From Devosia nanyangense (lineage in GTDB: Bacteria; Pseudomonadota; Alphaproteobacteria; Rhizobiales; Devosiaceae): DNA of 56,661 bases. The notes beneath the pieces were generated by a model, which saw only the letters and a program-made list of their open reading frames with translations, was not told where the DNA came from and ran no database searches. Of the stretch, positions 18,295 through 27,269 are shown piece by piece. Each line of letters starts with the position of its first letter. Position 1 is the stretch's first letter. Position numbers and translations under genes: made by a program. The stretch lies in contig JACRAF010000036.1 of assembly GCA_016213505.1 (NCBI GenBank), positions 1 to 56,661 of the forward strand, written 5' to 3'.

Positions 18295-19554
18295 ATGAGA
18301 TTGCCGAAGTTGATTACGGTGGCGCTGGCTGCGCTGCTTGTTGCAATGCCGCTCGGCGCAGTCGCCGAAGATCTGCAGATGTGGGAGCGCTCGGGCGGCA
18401 ACGCCTCCATGGTGGACGAACTCGTTCGTGCCTGGAACGAAGCCAATCCCGATCGGAAGATCGTGCTCACCTACATCCCGCACTCGGAAATGGTGCCCAA
18501 GATTGCCCAGGCCATCGCCTCTGGTGAGGTGCCCGACCTTATGGGCATGGACCTGATCTACGGCCCGCAATTCGAGGATGCCGGCCAGCTCGAGGACGTG
18601 ACGGACTACTTCAAGGACGACCCGACGCTGAAGACCGCGAGCCCGGGACATATCCAGGTCGCGACCTACAAGGATCGCCTCTACGGGGTTCCGCTCTACG
18701 CCGACGTGTCGGTGTTGTTCTGGAACAAGCTTCTGTTCAAGCAGGCGGGGCTCGACCCCGAAGTCGGTCCGGCCAGCCTGCAGGACATCCACGACATGGC
18801 GGCCAAGATCACCGCGCTTGGCGACGGCAATTACGGCTACTACCTCGCCGGCAACTGCGCGGGCTGCAACATCTTCACCTTCGGCCCGCTGATCTGGGCC
18901 TCGGGCGGCACCATCGAGCCCAAGGATGCCGCTGACGAACCGCTCACCGGCGACAACCTTGTCAAGGTCCTCGAGTGGGCCCGCATGATGCACAAGGAAG
19001 GCCTGATCAACCCGGCCAACCAGGCCGAGAACGGTGAGACGTTCCACCTCCAGTTCGGCTCGGGCAAGGTCGGCATCATGGGCACCGGCAACTTCAACCT
19101 GTTCCTGCTCAAGGAGCAGAACGCCGCGCTGTTCGACGGTAATGTCGGCATCACCTTCCTGCCCGGCCTCGAGAAGGGCAAAGTCGCCTCCTTCGCCGGC
19201 GGCGATATCGTGACCATCCCCAAGGGCAGCAAGCACGTCAAGGACGCCGTGGACTTCATGAAGTTCATCCTGTCCGACAATGTGCAGGTCGAGAGCTACG
19301 CCAAGCTCATGAACCTGACGACCCGTGCAGACATGGCCAAGAACAAGTACTTCGAGGCCGATCCGCGGGTGCAGAAGATGGCTGAAGCGCTCGACGTGGC
19401 GCGTACGCCCTACACGCTCAAGTTCTTCGAGCTCATCAACTCGCCCCAGGGCCCGTGGCTGCAGATGCTGCAGCGGGTCTACTACTCCGACGATCCGATC
19501 GACCAGATCATCGCCGACGGCAAGGCGCAGATGAAGGCGATCGCCGCCGAGTAG
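18295..19554 (+). CDS. ABC transporter sugar-binding protein (family 1 extracellular SBP)
   Basis: 419 residues with a Sec signal peptide (hydrophobic about 6-20, cleavage near GAVAED) and the family 1 carbohydrate-binding pattern: VDELVRAWNEANPDRKIVL, MVPKIAQAIASGEVPDLMGMD, and GSGKVGIMGTGNFNLF. It captures sugar in the periplasm for the two permeases encoded downstream. The ATG at 18295 follows GGGGAGGAACCT; a longer in-frame start would spoil the signal peptide. Two palindromes lie upstream. A large stem-loop follows the stop, as is common after highly expressed binding-protein genes. The GH127 enzyme in the operon suggests arabinofuranosides or arabino-oligosaccharides as ligand (inferred). 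Confidence 0.92.
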   Translation: MRLPKLITVALAALLVAMPLGAVAEDLQMWERSGGNASMVDELVRAWNEANPDRKIVLTYIPHSEMVPKIAQAIASGEVPDLMGMDLIYGPQFEDAGQLEDVTDYFKDDPTLKTASPGHIQVATYKDRLYGVPLYADVSVLFWNKLLFKQAGLDPEVGPASLQDIHDMAAKITALGDGNYGYYLAGNCAGCNIFTFGPLIWASGGTIEPKDAADEPLTGDNLVKVLEWARMMHKEGLINPANQAENGETFHLQFGSGKVGIMGTGNFNLFLLKEQNAALFDGNVGITFLPGLEKGKVASFAGGDIVTIPKGSKHVKDAVDFMKFILSDNVQVESYAKLMNLTTRADMAKNKYFEADPRVQKMAEALDVARTPYTLKFFELINSPQGPWLQMLQRVYYSDDPIDQIIADGKAQMKAIAAE

Positions 19555-19555
19555 T

Positions 19556-19633
19556 CGCCTGACTTCCGTCCTCCCGGGCGGCGAGAAGCCGTGGCATACT
19601 GGTTCCCAGCCTGTCACGGCTTCTCATCAGGCG
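19556..19633 (+). other. Intercistronic stem-loop after the binding-protein gene
   Basis: Two nested stems occupy the gap between binding protein and first permease: outer CGCCTGA (19556-19562) with TCAGGCG (19627-19633), inner GAGAAGCCGTG (19583-19593) with CACGGCTTCTC (19615-19625). It begins 2 nt after the stop codon and lacks a T run. It probably protects the upstream mRNA or attenuates read-through, giving more binding protein than permease, as known for malE-malF-type operons. Confidence 0.65.
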
Positions 19634-19682
19634 GCGCGCGATCACCCCCGGTGCCCCTGCGGCAAACCGATCGAGACAAACA

Positions 19683-20561
19683 ATGTATAACAACGCACGC
19701 GGCAGATTTCTTGGCCTTCTCTACGTAGCGCCCGCCCTGCTGTTCGTGCTGCTGTTCACCGCCTATCCATTCGGCCAGATGATCTGGGTCTCGTTCAATT
19801 CCTGGTCGCTGATCACCCCGCCCAAATTCGTCGGTACCGCCAACTACACCAAGGCCTTCGCCGACAAGCAGTTCTGGACGTCGCTGCAGTTCACGCTCAA
19901 ATACACCGTTCTGATTACGCCCATCCTGATGATCGGCGGTTACGCCCTGGCCCTGCTGGTCGCGGCCAACACGCCGCTCCGGCGCTTTGCACGGGCGGTG
20001 ATCTTCATTCCGGTGGTGATCGGACTCGGCGCCTCCAGCCTGCTCTGGTACTGGCTGTTCTCGACCGATTACGGCCTCATCAACAAGCTCCTGTTCGACC
20101 TCGGGCTGCTGCACAAGCCGGTGTTCTGGCTTGGCGTCAACGCCGACATCTCCAACTGGGCGATCATCGTCTCGGTCATCTGGAAGGTCATCGGCTTCGG
20201 CATGCTGCTGTTCGTTGCGGCGATCCAGGGCATTCCGAGCGAGGTCACCGAAGCGGCGCTGGTCGACGGCGCGTCGCCCTGGCAGCGGATGACGCGGATC
20301 ACCCTGCCGCTGACGCTGCGCACCGTGCTGCTGGTGACGCTGGTCTCGGTGATCGGCTCGCTGCTCGCCTTCGATCAGTTCTACATCATGACCGCGGGAC
20401 AGCCGCAGAACCTCACGGCGACCTCGGTGTTCTACGTCTATCTCAACTCCTTCCCCTACCTGAAGCTCGGCTATGGCGCGGCGCTGTCGCTGATCCTTGC
20501 CGGGATCATCCTGCTGTTCACCCTGCTGCAACTCGTCCTCAGCCGGCGGAGCCACGCATGA
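19683..20561 (+). CDS. ABC sugar transporter permease (MalF/UgpA type)
   Basis: 292 residues with six predicted transmembrane helices and the EAA loop EVTEAALVDGASPWQRMTRITLPL, which contacts the ATPase. It is the first inner-membrane subunit of the importer and pairs with the permease encoded directly after it (4-nt ATGA overlap). The ATG at 19683 lies 128 nt downstream of the binding-protein gene, after a stem-loop. No ATPase gene occurs in this operon, so an ATPase from elsewhere must be shared. Confidence 0.93.
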   Translation: MYNNARGRFLGLLYVAPALLFVLLFTAYPFGQMIWVSFNSWSLITPPKFVGTANYTKAFADKQFWTSLQFTLKYTVLITPILMIGGYALALLVAANTPLRRFARAVIFIPVVIGLGASSLLWYWLFSTDYGLINKLLFDLGLLHKPVFWLGVNADISNWAIIVSVIWKVIGFGMLLFVAAIQGIPSEVTEAALVDGASPWQRMTRITLPLTLRTVLLVTLVSVIGSLLAFDQFYIMTAGQPQNLTATSVFYVYLNSFPYLKLGYGAALSLILAGIILLFTLLQLVLSRRSHA

Positions 20562-21457
20562 GCGCCGACCTGTCCATCGCCATGCGCGCCGAAACCCGGC
20601 CCCGGAACCTCATCGCCACACTGTGGGCGAGCCGGGCCAAATATCTCGTCGGCGCGCTGCTGATCGTGATCTGCGTGGTCATGCTGCTGCCGCTCGTCGC
20701 ATCGGTCCTGGCGTCGCTGAAATCGACGACGGAAGCGGCTGCGGTGCCGCCCACCTACTATCCACACGGGCTTTCGGTCGACAGCTATGTGCGGCTCTGG
20801 GACTATCAGGCGGGGCTCCAGGTCTATGTCGGCAATTCGCTGGCGACGGCGGCCATCGCCATCGCCCTGACGCTTGGTCTGACGGTGACCGCCGGCTACG
20901 CGCTGGCGCGGTTCCCGCTACCGGGCAAGGAGGCGCTGTTCGTCTTCCTGCTGCTGGCGCTGATCATCCCGTACCAGGCGCTGCTGACCCCGATCTTTCT
21001 GATGTTCGCGCAGCTCAAGCTCACCAATTCGGTGCTCGGGCTCGCCATCATCCACACCGCGATCCAGCTGCCGTTCAGCCTCTACGTCATGCGCAACAGC
21101 TTCGAGGCGGTGCCCAAGGATCTCGAGGAGGCGGCGGTCGTCGATGGCGCCAATTCGCTGCAGGCGCTGGTGCTGATTTACCTGCCCTCGGTGGTCCCGG
21201 CGATGGTGACGGTGGCGCTGTTCGCGTTCATCACCTCGTGGAACGAGTTTCTGGGCGCGCTCGTGATGATGAACCGGCAGGACACCTTCACCCTGCCACT
21301 GATCCTCTCGGCGGCCCGCACCCAGACCAGCATCGGCGGCACCGACTGGGGCATGCTGCAGGCCGGCGTCACCATCTCGGTCATTCCCTGCATCGCCGTC
21401 TATCTGCTGCTGCAGAAATACTACGTCGCCGGCCTGCTGAGCGGTGCGGTCAAATGA
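20558..21457 (+). CDS. ABC sugar transporter permease (MalG/UgpE type)
   Basis: 299 residues with six transmembrane helices and an EAA loop DLEEAAVVDGANSLQALVLIYLPS, then FAFITSWNEFLGALV, a signature of the MalG/CUT1 branch. It forms the translocation channel with the preceding permease. The start overlaps the previous stop by 4 nt, and the stop overlaps the LacI start by 4 nt. The CUT1 class normally imports oligosaccharides, in keeping with a downstream glycosidase. Confidence 0.93.
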   Translation: MSADLSIAMRAETRPRNLIATLWASRAKYLVGALLIVICVVMLLPLVASVLASLKSTTEAAAVPPTYYPHGLSVDSYVRLWDYQAGLQVYVGNSLATAAIAIALTLGLTVTAGYALARFPLPGKEALFVFLLLALIIPYQALLTPIFLMFAQLKLTNSVLGLAIIHTAIQLPFSLYVMRNSFEAVPKDLEEAAVVDGANSLQALVLIYLPSVVPAMVTVALFAFITSWNEFLGALVMMNRQDTFTLPLILSAARTQTSIGGTDWGMLQAGVTISVIPCIAVYLLLQKYYVAGLLSGAVK

Positions 21458-22551
21458 GTGCAACGGACGATCGGGGCCCGGGCCAGCGGGTCGCCCCAAC
21501 CATCCGCGACGTGGCCCGCCTCGCCGAGGTTTCGATCGGCACCGCATCCAAGGCGCTCAACGCCAATGGCCGGCTGCGGCAGGAGACCCGCGACAAGGTG
21601 ATCCAGGTGGCCCGCCAGATCGGCTACCGGCCGAACGACCTGGCCCAGAGCCTGCACCGCTCGAAGTCGATGACGGTGGGCATCATCACCAATGACAGTT
21701 TTGGCCGCTTCAGCTTCCCCATCGTCGAGGCGCTGGAGGAGCGGTTGGCCGATCAGGGCATTGCCGTGTTCATGTGCAACGCCACCGACGATCCGGCGCG
21801 TGAGCGCCAGCACCTCGACCAGTTGATGGGCAAGCGCATCGATGGGCTCGTGGTGACGGCCCGCCGCGCCGACAAGCGCCCGCCCATCGGTCCGTTCGCC
21901 CACGGCCTGCCGGTGGTCTATGTCTACTCGCAGGCCGACGATCCGGACGCCTTGTCGCTGGTGCCGGACGACGAAGGCGGCGCCGTGCTGGCGGTTTCCC
22001 ATCTCGTCGGCCTCGGCCGTACACGCATCGCCCACATCACCGGGCCGGAGCGGTTCGACGCCGTGCGGCTGCGCCGCAGCGGCTATGCGAGGACGCTGGC
22101 GGCCTCGGGTCTGCCGGCCCGGCCCGACTATTACCTGCCGGGCGCCTGGTCGGAAGCCTGGGGACGCGACGCCGTTGGAACGCTGTTCGCGGCGGGCCGC
22201 GAACACCCGGACGCACTGTTTTGCGGCAACGACCAGATCGCCCGCGGCGCCGCCGATGCGCTGCGCGAACGTGGCATCGATGTCCCGCGCGACGTCGCCA
22301 TCGTCGGTTTCGACAACTGGGAGGTCATGACCGCCGCCAGCCGGCCGCCGCTGTCGAGCGTCGACATGAATCTGCGGGCGATGGGGCTCGAGGCCGGCGA
22401 GAGTCTGCTCGCCATGATCGCTGGCAAGCGCATCAGCGGCCTCCGGCGGCTGCCCTGCACGTTGCAGGTGCGGGGCTCGTCGCAGCCCGACGACAAGGAC
22501 AAAGGCGCCAGGCGCCACAGCAATGCAGTGCATGAAAGGAAATCCGGATGA
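21454..22551 (+). CDS. LacI-family transcriptional regulator
   Basis: 365 residues: N-terminal helix-turn-helix and hinge (TIRDVARLAEVSIGTASKALN, about 16-36, with the hinge helix near PNDLAQSLHRSKS) followed by a periplasmic-binding-protein-like sensor domain (VGIITNDSFGRFSFPIVEAL to IVGFDNWE). It likely represses its own operon and is released by a sugar. It lies between the permease and the GH127 gene, with 4-nt overlaps on both sides, so it is produced with the transporter. The palindromes at 18177 and 18234 are candidate operators. Confidence 0.93.
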   Translation: MSATDDRGPGQRVAPTIRDVARLAEVSIGTASKALNANGRLRQETRDKVIQVARQIGYRPNDLAQSLHRSKSMTVGIITNDSFGRFSFPIVEALEERLADQGIAVFMCNATDDPARERQHLDQLMGKRIDGLVVTARRADKRPPIGPFAHGLPVVYVYSQADDPDALSLVPDDEGGAVLAVSHLVGLGRTRIAHITGPERFDAVRLRRSGYARTLAASGLPARPDYYLPGAWSEAWGRDAVGTLFAAGREHPDALFCGNDQIARGAADALRERGIDVPRDVAIVGFDNWEVMTAASRPPLSSVDMNLRAMGLEAGESLLAMIAGKRISGLRRLPCTLQVRGSSQPDDKDKGARRHSNAVHERKSG

Positions 22552-24446
22552 GTGAGTTTCGCCCGATAGGGTTCGCCGGGGTGCGCCTCGATGGCCAGTT
22601 CTGGCGCGAGCGCCTCGACACCGTGCTGACCAGGACGATCCCCTCGCAGCATGCCAAGCTCGGCGAGCATGGCATCCTCGAATCCCTTGAGCTGCCCGAT
22701 CCGCCGCCGCCGCTGCGCAATCCGCCCAACGATCACGGCTTCACGGTCCAGGTGTTCTGGGATTCCGACGTCGGCAAATGGATCGAAGCGGCGAGCTATG
22801 CGCTCTCGCATCGCCGGAACGCCGACATCGAGGCCAAGATCGAGGCGATCATCGACGATCTGGAAAAAGCCCAGGCGCCCGACGGCTATCTCAATTGCTG
22901 GTATCTGGACCGGGAGCCGCAGAACCGCTGGACCAACCTGCGCGACAATCACGAGCTCTACAATCTGGGGCACATGCTGGAAGGCGCGATCGCCTACTTT
23001 CTCGCCACCGGGCGGCGGCGCTACCTCGATATTCTCGAGCGTTATGTCGCGCTGGTGCGGGAAACCTTCGGGCCCGGTCCGAACCAGAAGCACGGCTATT
23101 GCGGGCACCAGGAGATCGAACTCGCGCTGATCCGGCTCTACCATTTGACCGGCGACCGCCGGCATCTGGATCTGGCGGCGTATTTCATCGACCAGCGCGG
23201 CGCGCAGCCGCACTATTTCGATGCCGAGGCGATCGCCCGCGGCGAGAACCCGAGGGACTACTGGGCCAAGACCTACGAGTACTCGCAGTCGCACAAGCCG
23301 GTGCGCGAACAGGACAAGGTCGTCGGGCACGCGGTGCGGGCCATGTACATGTACTCGGCCATGGCGGACCTTGCCGCCGAGTTGAACGACAGCGGGTTGA
23401 AGCGGGCCTGCGAGACGCTGTGGAAGGATGTGATCGCCACCAAGATCTATATCACTTCGGGCCTCGGCCCGGCGGCGGCCAATGAGGGCTTCACCGAGGA
23501 TTTCGACCTGCCCAACGAGACCGCCTATGCCGAGACCTGCGCCTCGGTGGCGCTGATCTTCTGGGCCCAGCGGATGCTGCATCTCGATCTCGACGGCAAG
23601 TACGCGGACGTGCTGGAGCAGGCGCTCTTCAACGGCGCGCTGACCGGCCTCAGCCGCGACGGCGAGCATTACTTCTACTCCAATCCGCTCGAGAGCAACG
23701 GTCAGCATACGCGCTGGGCCTGGCACAATTGCCCGTGCTGCACCATGAACGCCAGCCGGCTGGTCGCGTCGGTCGGGGGCTACTTCCTGTCCGCCAGCGC
23801 CAATGCCGTGGCGTTTCACCTCTATGGTGGGATATCGACCGCCGTGACCCTCGAAACCGGGGTCGTGCAGTTCACCGAGACCAGCTCCTATCCCTGGTCC
23901 GGCAGCGTCAAGATCGCCGTCGATCCGGAGCGGCCGGCACGCTTCGCCGTCAAGCTGCGCGTGCCCGGCTGGTGCCGCGATGCGTCTGCGGCGGTCAACG
24001 GCACGGCCGTCCCCATGACGCTGGAGCACGGCTATCTGACGATCGACAGGACCTGGCAGGCCGGCGACGCGGTGACGCTCGAGCTCGAGATGCCGGCGGA
24101 GCGCATCTATGCCCACCCGGCCGTCCGCGCCGACAGCGGACGGGTGGCGCTGAAGCGCGGCCCGCTGGTCTATTGCCTCGAGCATCCCGACCATGCGGGC
24201 CACCGCGTCCAGGACTATCGCCTGCCGCGTCGCGCCGACCTCAAGACCGCAACGCGCGCCGATTTGTTCGACGGCATCGTGACCCTGGAGGCTGAGGGCA
24301 TCCGCCTCGAGGAGGACGATTGGCTCGATCACCTCTATCGCGCCAGCCCGCCGCGCACCGAGCCGGCGACGCTGACGGCGATCCCCTACTATCTGTGGAA
24401 CAACCGCGGCCCCGGAACGATGCTCGTGTGGGTGCCGGAAGGCTAG
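22548..24446 (+). CDS. Glycoside hydrolase family 127, beta-L-arabinofuranosidase-like
   Basis: 632 residues with the GH127 (HypBA1) layout: an (alpha/alpha)6 barrel then beta-sandwich domains. The unusual cysteine-based active site is visible: Glu313 (in NEGF), Glu329 and Cys331 (in YAETCAS) and Cys397-Cys398 (in CPCCTM). These match the Glu322, Glu338, Cys340, Cys417 (nucleophile) and Cys418 of HypBA1, the Zn-binding set known from memory. No signal peptide, so it acts in the cytoplasm on imported oligosaccharides. The start overlaps lacI by 4 nt. The substrate is probably a beta-L-arabinofuranoside, but family members differ. Confidence 0.9.
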   Translation: MSEFRPIGFAGVRLDGQFWRERLDTVLTRTIPSQHAKLGEHGILESLELPDPPPPLRNPPNDHGFTVQVFWDSDVGKWIEAASYALSHRRNADIEAKIEAIIDDLEKAQAPDGYLNCWYLDREPQNRWTNLRDNHELYNLGHMLEGAIAYFLATGRRRYLDILERYVALVRETFGPGPNQKHGYCGHQEIELALIRLYHLTGDRRHLDLAAYFIDQRGAQPHYFDAEAIARGENPRDYWAKTYEYSQSHKPVREQDKVVGHAVRAMYMYSAMADLAAELNDSGLKRACETLWKDVIATKIYITSGLGPAAANEGFTEDFDLPNETAYAETCASVALIFWAQRMLHLDLDGKYADVLEQALFNGALTGLSRDGEHYFYSNPLESNGQHTRWAWHNCPCCTMNASRLVASVGGYFLSASANAVAFHLYGGISTAVTLETGVVQFTETSSYPWSGSVKIAVDPERPARFAVKLRVPGWCRDASAAVNGTAVPMTLEHGYLTIDRTWQAGDAVTLELEMPAERIYAHPAVRADSGRVALKRGPLVYCLEHPDHAGHRVQDYRLPRRADLKTATRADLFDGIVTLEAEGIRLEEDDWLDHLYRASPPRTEPATLTAIPYYLWNNRGPGTMLVWVPEG

Positions 24447-24454
24447 GTCCGGCC

Positions 24455-25684
24455 TTAGCGGATCGTCATCCTCGCGCTGACCACCAGCCCTGACGCGAAG
24501 GTCAGCGCGGCGACGACCCACATCGCGCCGCCGAGGCCGAAGGCGTCGGCGGTGACGCCGGCGATTACCGCTCCGATGGCGTAGCCGAGATCGCGCCAGA
24601 AGCGGTAGACGCCGACGGCCGAGGCGCGCCACGACGGCTGCGCCACATCGCCGATGGCGGCGAGCAGCGTCGGATAGACCATCGCAGTGCCGACCCCGAG
24701 AAGGACGGCGCCGACGGCAAAGCCGGCGAAGCCCGAGGCGAGGATGGTCACCGCGATGCCGGCGGCTTGCACCCACATGCCCGACGCGATCAGCCATTTG
24801 CGGCCGATGCGGTCGGACCAGGCGCCGGTGATCAATTGGGCAAAGGCCCAGGTCGCCGGATAGAGCCCGGCGAGGAGGCCGATATGGTCGAGCGGCAGGC
24901 CCTTTGTCGCAAAGAACAGCGGAAAGATGCCCCAGACCATGCCGTCGTTGAGATTGTTGACGAGCCCGGCCTGGCTGATGCTGGAGAGGTTGCGATCGGT
25001 CAGCGTCGTGCGCCGGAACACTTCGGCCTGCGTCGGCATCGCCGCGCCGTTGACGGCGTCTCCCGCGAGGGTCGCCTCATGCACCGCGAAGTGCTTGGTC
25101 TCGCGGATCGCGAGAACGGAGAGGGCAAGGCCGACGGCGACGAACCCCACCCCCAGGTAGAACGGCTCGGGCCTGAGGCCATATCGCGCCGCGATCCAGC
25201 CCGTCGCCCAGGCGCCGGCCGCGACCGCCACATAGCCGGCGAATTCGTTGAGGCCCATGGCAAGGCCGCGGTTCCGCGGTCCGACCAGGTCGATCTTCAT
25301 GATCACCGTGGTCGACCAGGTGAGGCCCTGGCTGACGCCGAGCAGGACGTTGGCGAAGAGAATCCAGTTCCAGCTCGGCGCCCACATCAGGAGAAACGGC
25401 ACCGGCACGGCGATCAGCCAGCCGGCGACCAGGATGCTCTTGCGGCCGAAGCGGTCGGAGAAGCGGCCGGCGGCGTAGTTGGCCAGCGCCTTGCTCACCC
25501 CGAACACCAGGATGAAGCTCAGGATCGCGGCGCGGGCGACGAGCTGAAACTCCTCTTCGGCGATGGCCGGCAGGATGGTGCGCTCCATGCCGACCATGGC
25601 GCCGACGAAGGCGTTGACGACGATCAGCAGGCTGAACTGCGCGGCGTTCTCGCGCAGTCCGAGGCGGATGGCGGGAGCGTTCAT
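24455..25684 (-). CDS. MFS transporter
   Basis: 409 residues with about 12 transmembrane helices and the MFS loop 2-3 motif GRFSDRFGRKSILVAGW, repeated between helices 8 and 9 as GAWSDRIGRKWLIASG. It overlaps the MBL-fold gene by 4 nt (ATGA) and so sits in the ArsR-rhodanese operon. The substrate is unknown; from context it may move a sulfur compound (for example sulfite or thiosulfate) produced by persulfide oxidation. That role is an inference only. It converges with the GH127 gene, leaving 8 nt between stops. Confidence 0.88.
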   Translation of the reverse strand: MNAPAIRLGLRENAAQFSLLIVVNAFVGAMVGMERTILPAIAEEEFQLVARAAILSFILVFGVSKALANYAAGRFSDRFGRKSILVAGWLIAVPVPFLLMWAPSWNWILFANVLLGVSQGLTWSTTVIMKIDLVGPRNRGLAMGLNEFAGYVAVAAGAWATGWIAARYGLRPEPFYLGVGFVAVGLALSVLAIRETKHFAVHEATLAGDAVNGAAMPTQAEVFRRTTLTDRNLSSISQAGLVNNLNDGMVWGIFPLFFATKGLPLDHIGLLAGLYPATWAFAQLITGAWSDRIGRKWLIASGMWVQAAGIAVTILASGFAGFAVGAVLLGVGTAMVYPTLLAAIGDVAQPSWRASAVGVYRFWRDLGYAIGAVIAGVTADAFGLGGAMWVVAALTFASGLVVSARMTIR

Positions 25685-26421
25685 GCGGCGGTTTCCAGCG
25701 TACCCCGGTTGAGGCGGAGGATGCGCTCCATGTCGGCGGGCTTGGGCGGCACCTCCGACATGGCGTCGATGAACTCGTCGCGGCTCCTCGACAGTAGGGC
25801 GTTCCAGCGCTTCTCGAAGCCGATCGTGCTGGAGGGCTTGCCGCTCATCCCGACGCCGCAGACCGAACCGGAGAAATGCCCTGGATAGACCTCGATGTCG
25901 TCGGGCAGGGTCATCAGCTTGTCGTGGAGGCTCGCATGCAGCTTGCCGGCGAATTCACGGGCCCGCGAATGCAGGTCCGGCCTGCCGACCGAGCCGGTAA
26001 ACAAGGTGTCGCCGGTCAGGACGAACCACGGCTCCGGTCCGCGCCTGAGGTCGGTGACGAGCAGGCTGATGCTCTCCTCGCTGTGCCCGGGCGTGTGCAG
26101 CACCTTGACCGTGGTGTTGCCCAGCTCGATCACCTGGCCGTCGTGGAGCTTTTCGAACGCGAAGCTCACCTCAGCCGATTCGTGCAGCGCATAGACCGCC
26201 CCGACGCGATCGGCCAGGAGGCGCCCGCCCGAAACGTGGTCGGCATGGACGTGGGTATCGATCACGTGGGTGATCGCCATGCCCTTCTGGGCGGCGAACG
26301 CGATATAGGCGTCGATATCCCGCTCCTGGGCATCGACGACGGCGCATTTGGCCTGCGAGGCGCAGCCGAAGAGGTAGGCCGCGCAGCCGGTGTCGTAGTA
26401 GTAGAATGGCCTGAAGATCAT
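25681..26421 (-). CDS. MBL-fold persulfide dioxygenase-like hydrolase (Blh/ETHE1-like)
   Basis: 246 residues with the metallo-beta-lactamase metal site THVHADH (His57, His59, Asp61, His62), then a second His in HTPGHSEES and Asp in LTGDTLF, and the late metal His in YPGHFSGS. The segment THVHADHVSGG is typical of ETHE1/Blh-type persulfide dioxygenases that use one iron to oxidise glutathione persulfide to sulfite, rather than glyoxalase II. It follows an ArsR-rhodanese regulator and overlaps an MFS gene, matching sulfide/persulfide stress operons. The ATG at 26421 has CAGGAGCG upstream. The substrate is inferred. Confidence 0.87.
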   Translation of the reverse strand: MIFRPFYYYDTGCAAYLFGCASQAKCAVVDAQERDIDAYIAFAAQKGMAITHVIDTHVHADHVSGGRLLADRVGAVYALHESAEVSFAFEKLHDGQVIELGNTTVKVLHTPGHSEESISLLVTDLRRGPEPWFVLTGDTLFTGSVGRPDLHSRAREFAGKLHASLHDKLMTLPDDIEVYPGHFSGSVCGVGMSGKPSSTIGFEKRWNALLSRSRDEFIDAMSEVPPKPADMERILRLNRGTLETAA

Positions 26422-26464
26422 CGAACGCTCCTGTTCTACAGCCCGGCCGTGCCGGGGATTTATT

Positions 26465-27139
26465 CTAGACGGTTTCGACCGGAAGGCCGGCGGCCTTCCA
26501 CTCCGGATAGCCATCCTGGAGTCGGTGCGCCGTCCGGCCATTGGCCCTGAGCAGCTCGACCGCCTGGTCGGCATAGACGCAGTACGGCCCCCGGCAATAG
26601 GCGACATATTCCTTGGATTTCGGCAGCGTGCGCAGTCGCGCCTGCAGCGCATCGACCGGTGCCGAGACGGCCCCTTCGATGTGGCCGGCCTCGTATTCGT
26701 GGGCCGGGCGCGTATCGAGGACGACCACCTCGCCCGACCGCGCCTTGGCCAGCAGATCCTCGAAGCTGACCGCTTCGCTGTCGGCGCGACCGACGAAATG
26801 CTCGGCAACGAGCCGGTCGATCTCGGCCAGCCGGCGTTCCGCCACGATGCGCATCGCGCGCGTCAATTCGAAGACCGACGGGTCGGCCAGCCGGTAGTGC
26901 ACCGAAAGCCCGGCCTTGCGGCTGAGCACGAGCCCCGCCTCGCGCAGCGCGATCAGGTGCTGCGAGGCATTGGCGAGAGACAGGCCCGTTTCCTTCGCCA
27001 GGGAATCGACCGTCCGCTCGCCTTGCGCCAAGAGCTCGAGAAACTCGATCCGCGCCGGGCTGGCGATGGCTTTGCCGACACGGGCAAACTGCTCGTAGAG
27101 GCGGTTCTTGAAGTCGCGATGGGTGGCTTCGTCGTTCAT
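26465..27139 (-). CDS. ArsR-family regulator fused to a rhodanese domain
   Basis: 224 residues: N-terminal winged helix of ArsR type (about 15-95, with DSLAKETGLSLANASQHLIALREAGLV split by the recognition helix) and a C-terminal rhodanese domain (about 122-224) whose active-site loop is CRGPYC. The only two cysteines in the protein are Cys182 and Cys187, both in this loop; the HTH part lacks the cysteine pair used by BigR/SqrR. It probably represses the operon with the MBL hydrolase and MFS gene until persulfide modifies the loop. The ATG at 27139 is chosen; a TTG two codons upstream is possible. An inverted repeat overlaps the start. Confidence 0.9.
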   Translation of the reverse strand: MNDEATHRDFKNRLYEQFARVGKAIASPARIEFLELLAQGERTVDSLAKETGLSLANASQHLIALREAGLVLSRKAGLSVHYRLADPSVFELTRAMRIVAERRLAEIDRLVAEHFVGRADSEAVSFEDLLAKARSGEVVVLDTRPAHEYEAGHIEGAVSAPVDALQARLRTLPKSKEYVAYCRGPYCVYADQAVELLRANGRTAHRLQDGYPEWKAAGLPVETV

Positions 27140-27169
27140 AATCAAGAAATCTATTGAGTACTTGATTAT
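27138..27169. promoter_or_regulatory. Autoregulatory operator candidate of the ArsR-rhodanese gene
   Basis: ATAATCAAG (27138-27146) and CTTGATTAT (27161-27169) form a perfect 9-bp inverted repeat with a 14-nt spacer. The left arm overlaps the start codon of the ArsR-rhodanese gene. The AT-rich block stands out against GC-rich surroundings, and it is the only such repeat near this operon. Confidence 0.6.
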
Positions 27170-27269
27170 CTGTCAAGACGCGTTTTCAGCACGCCACTCG
27201 CAGTCGCGCGCCCGGCCGACCGGCCGGCATTGATGCGCTGGGGCGGGGGGCCGTCGAACGCCCCAGCCG

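Noticed and set aside
22131..24797. 888-codon minus-strand open frame opposite lacI and GH127
   Set aside because: Antisense to two clearly real genes; no recognizable domain or start signal.
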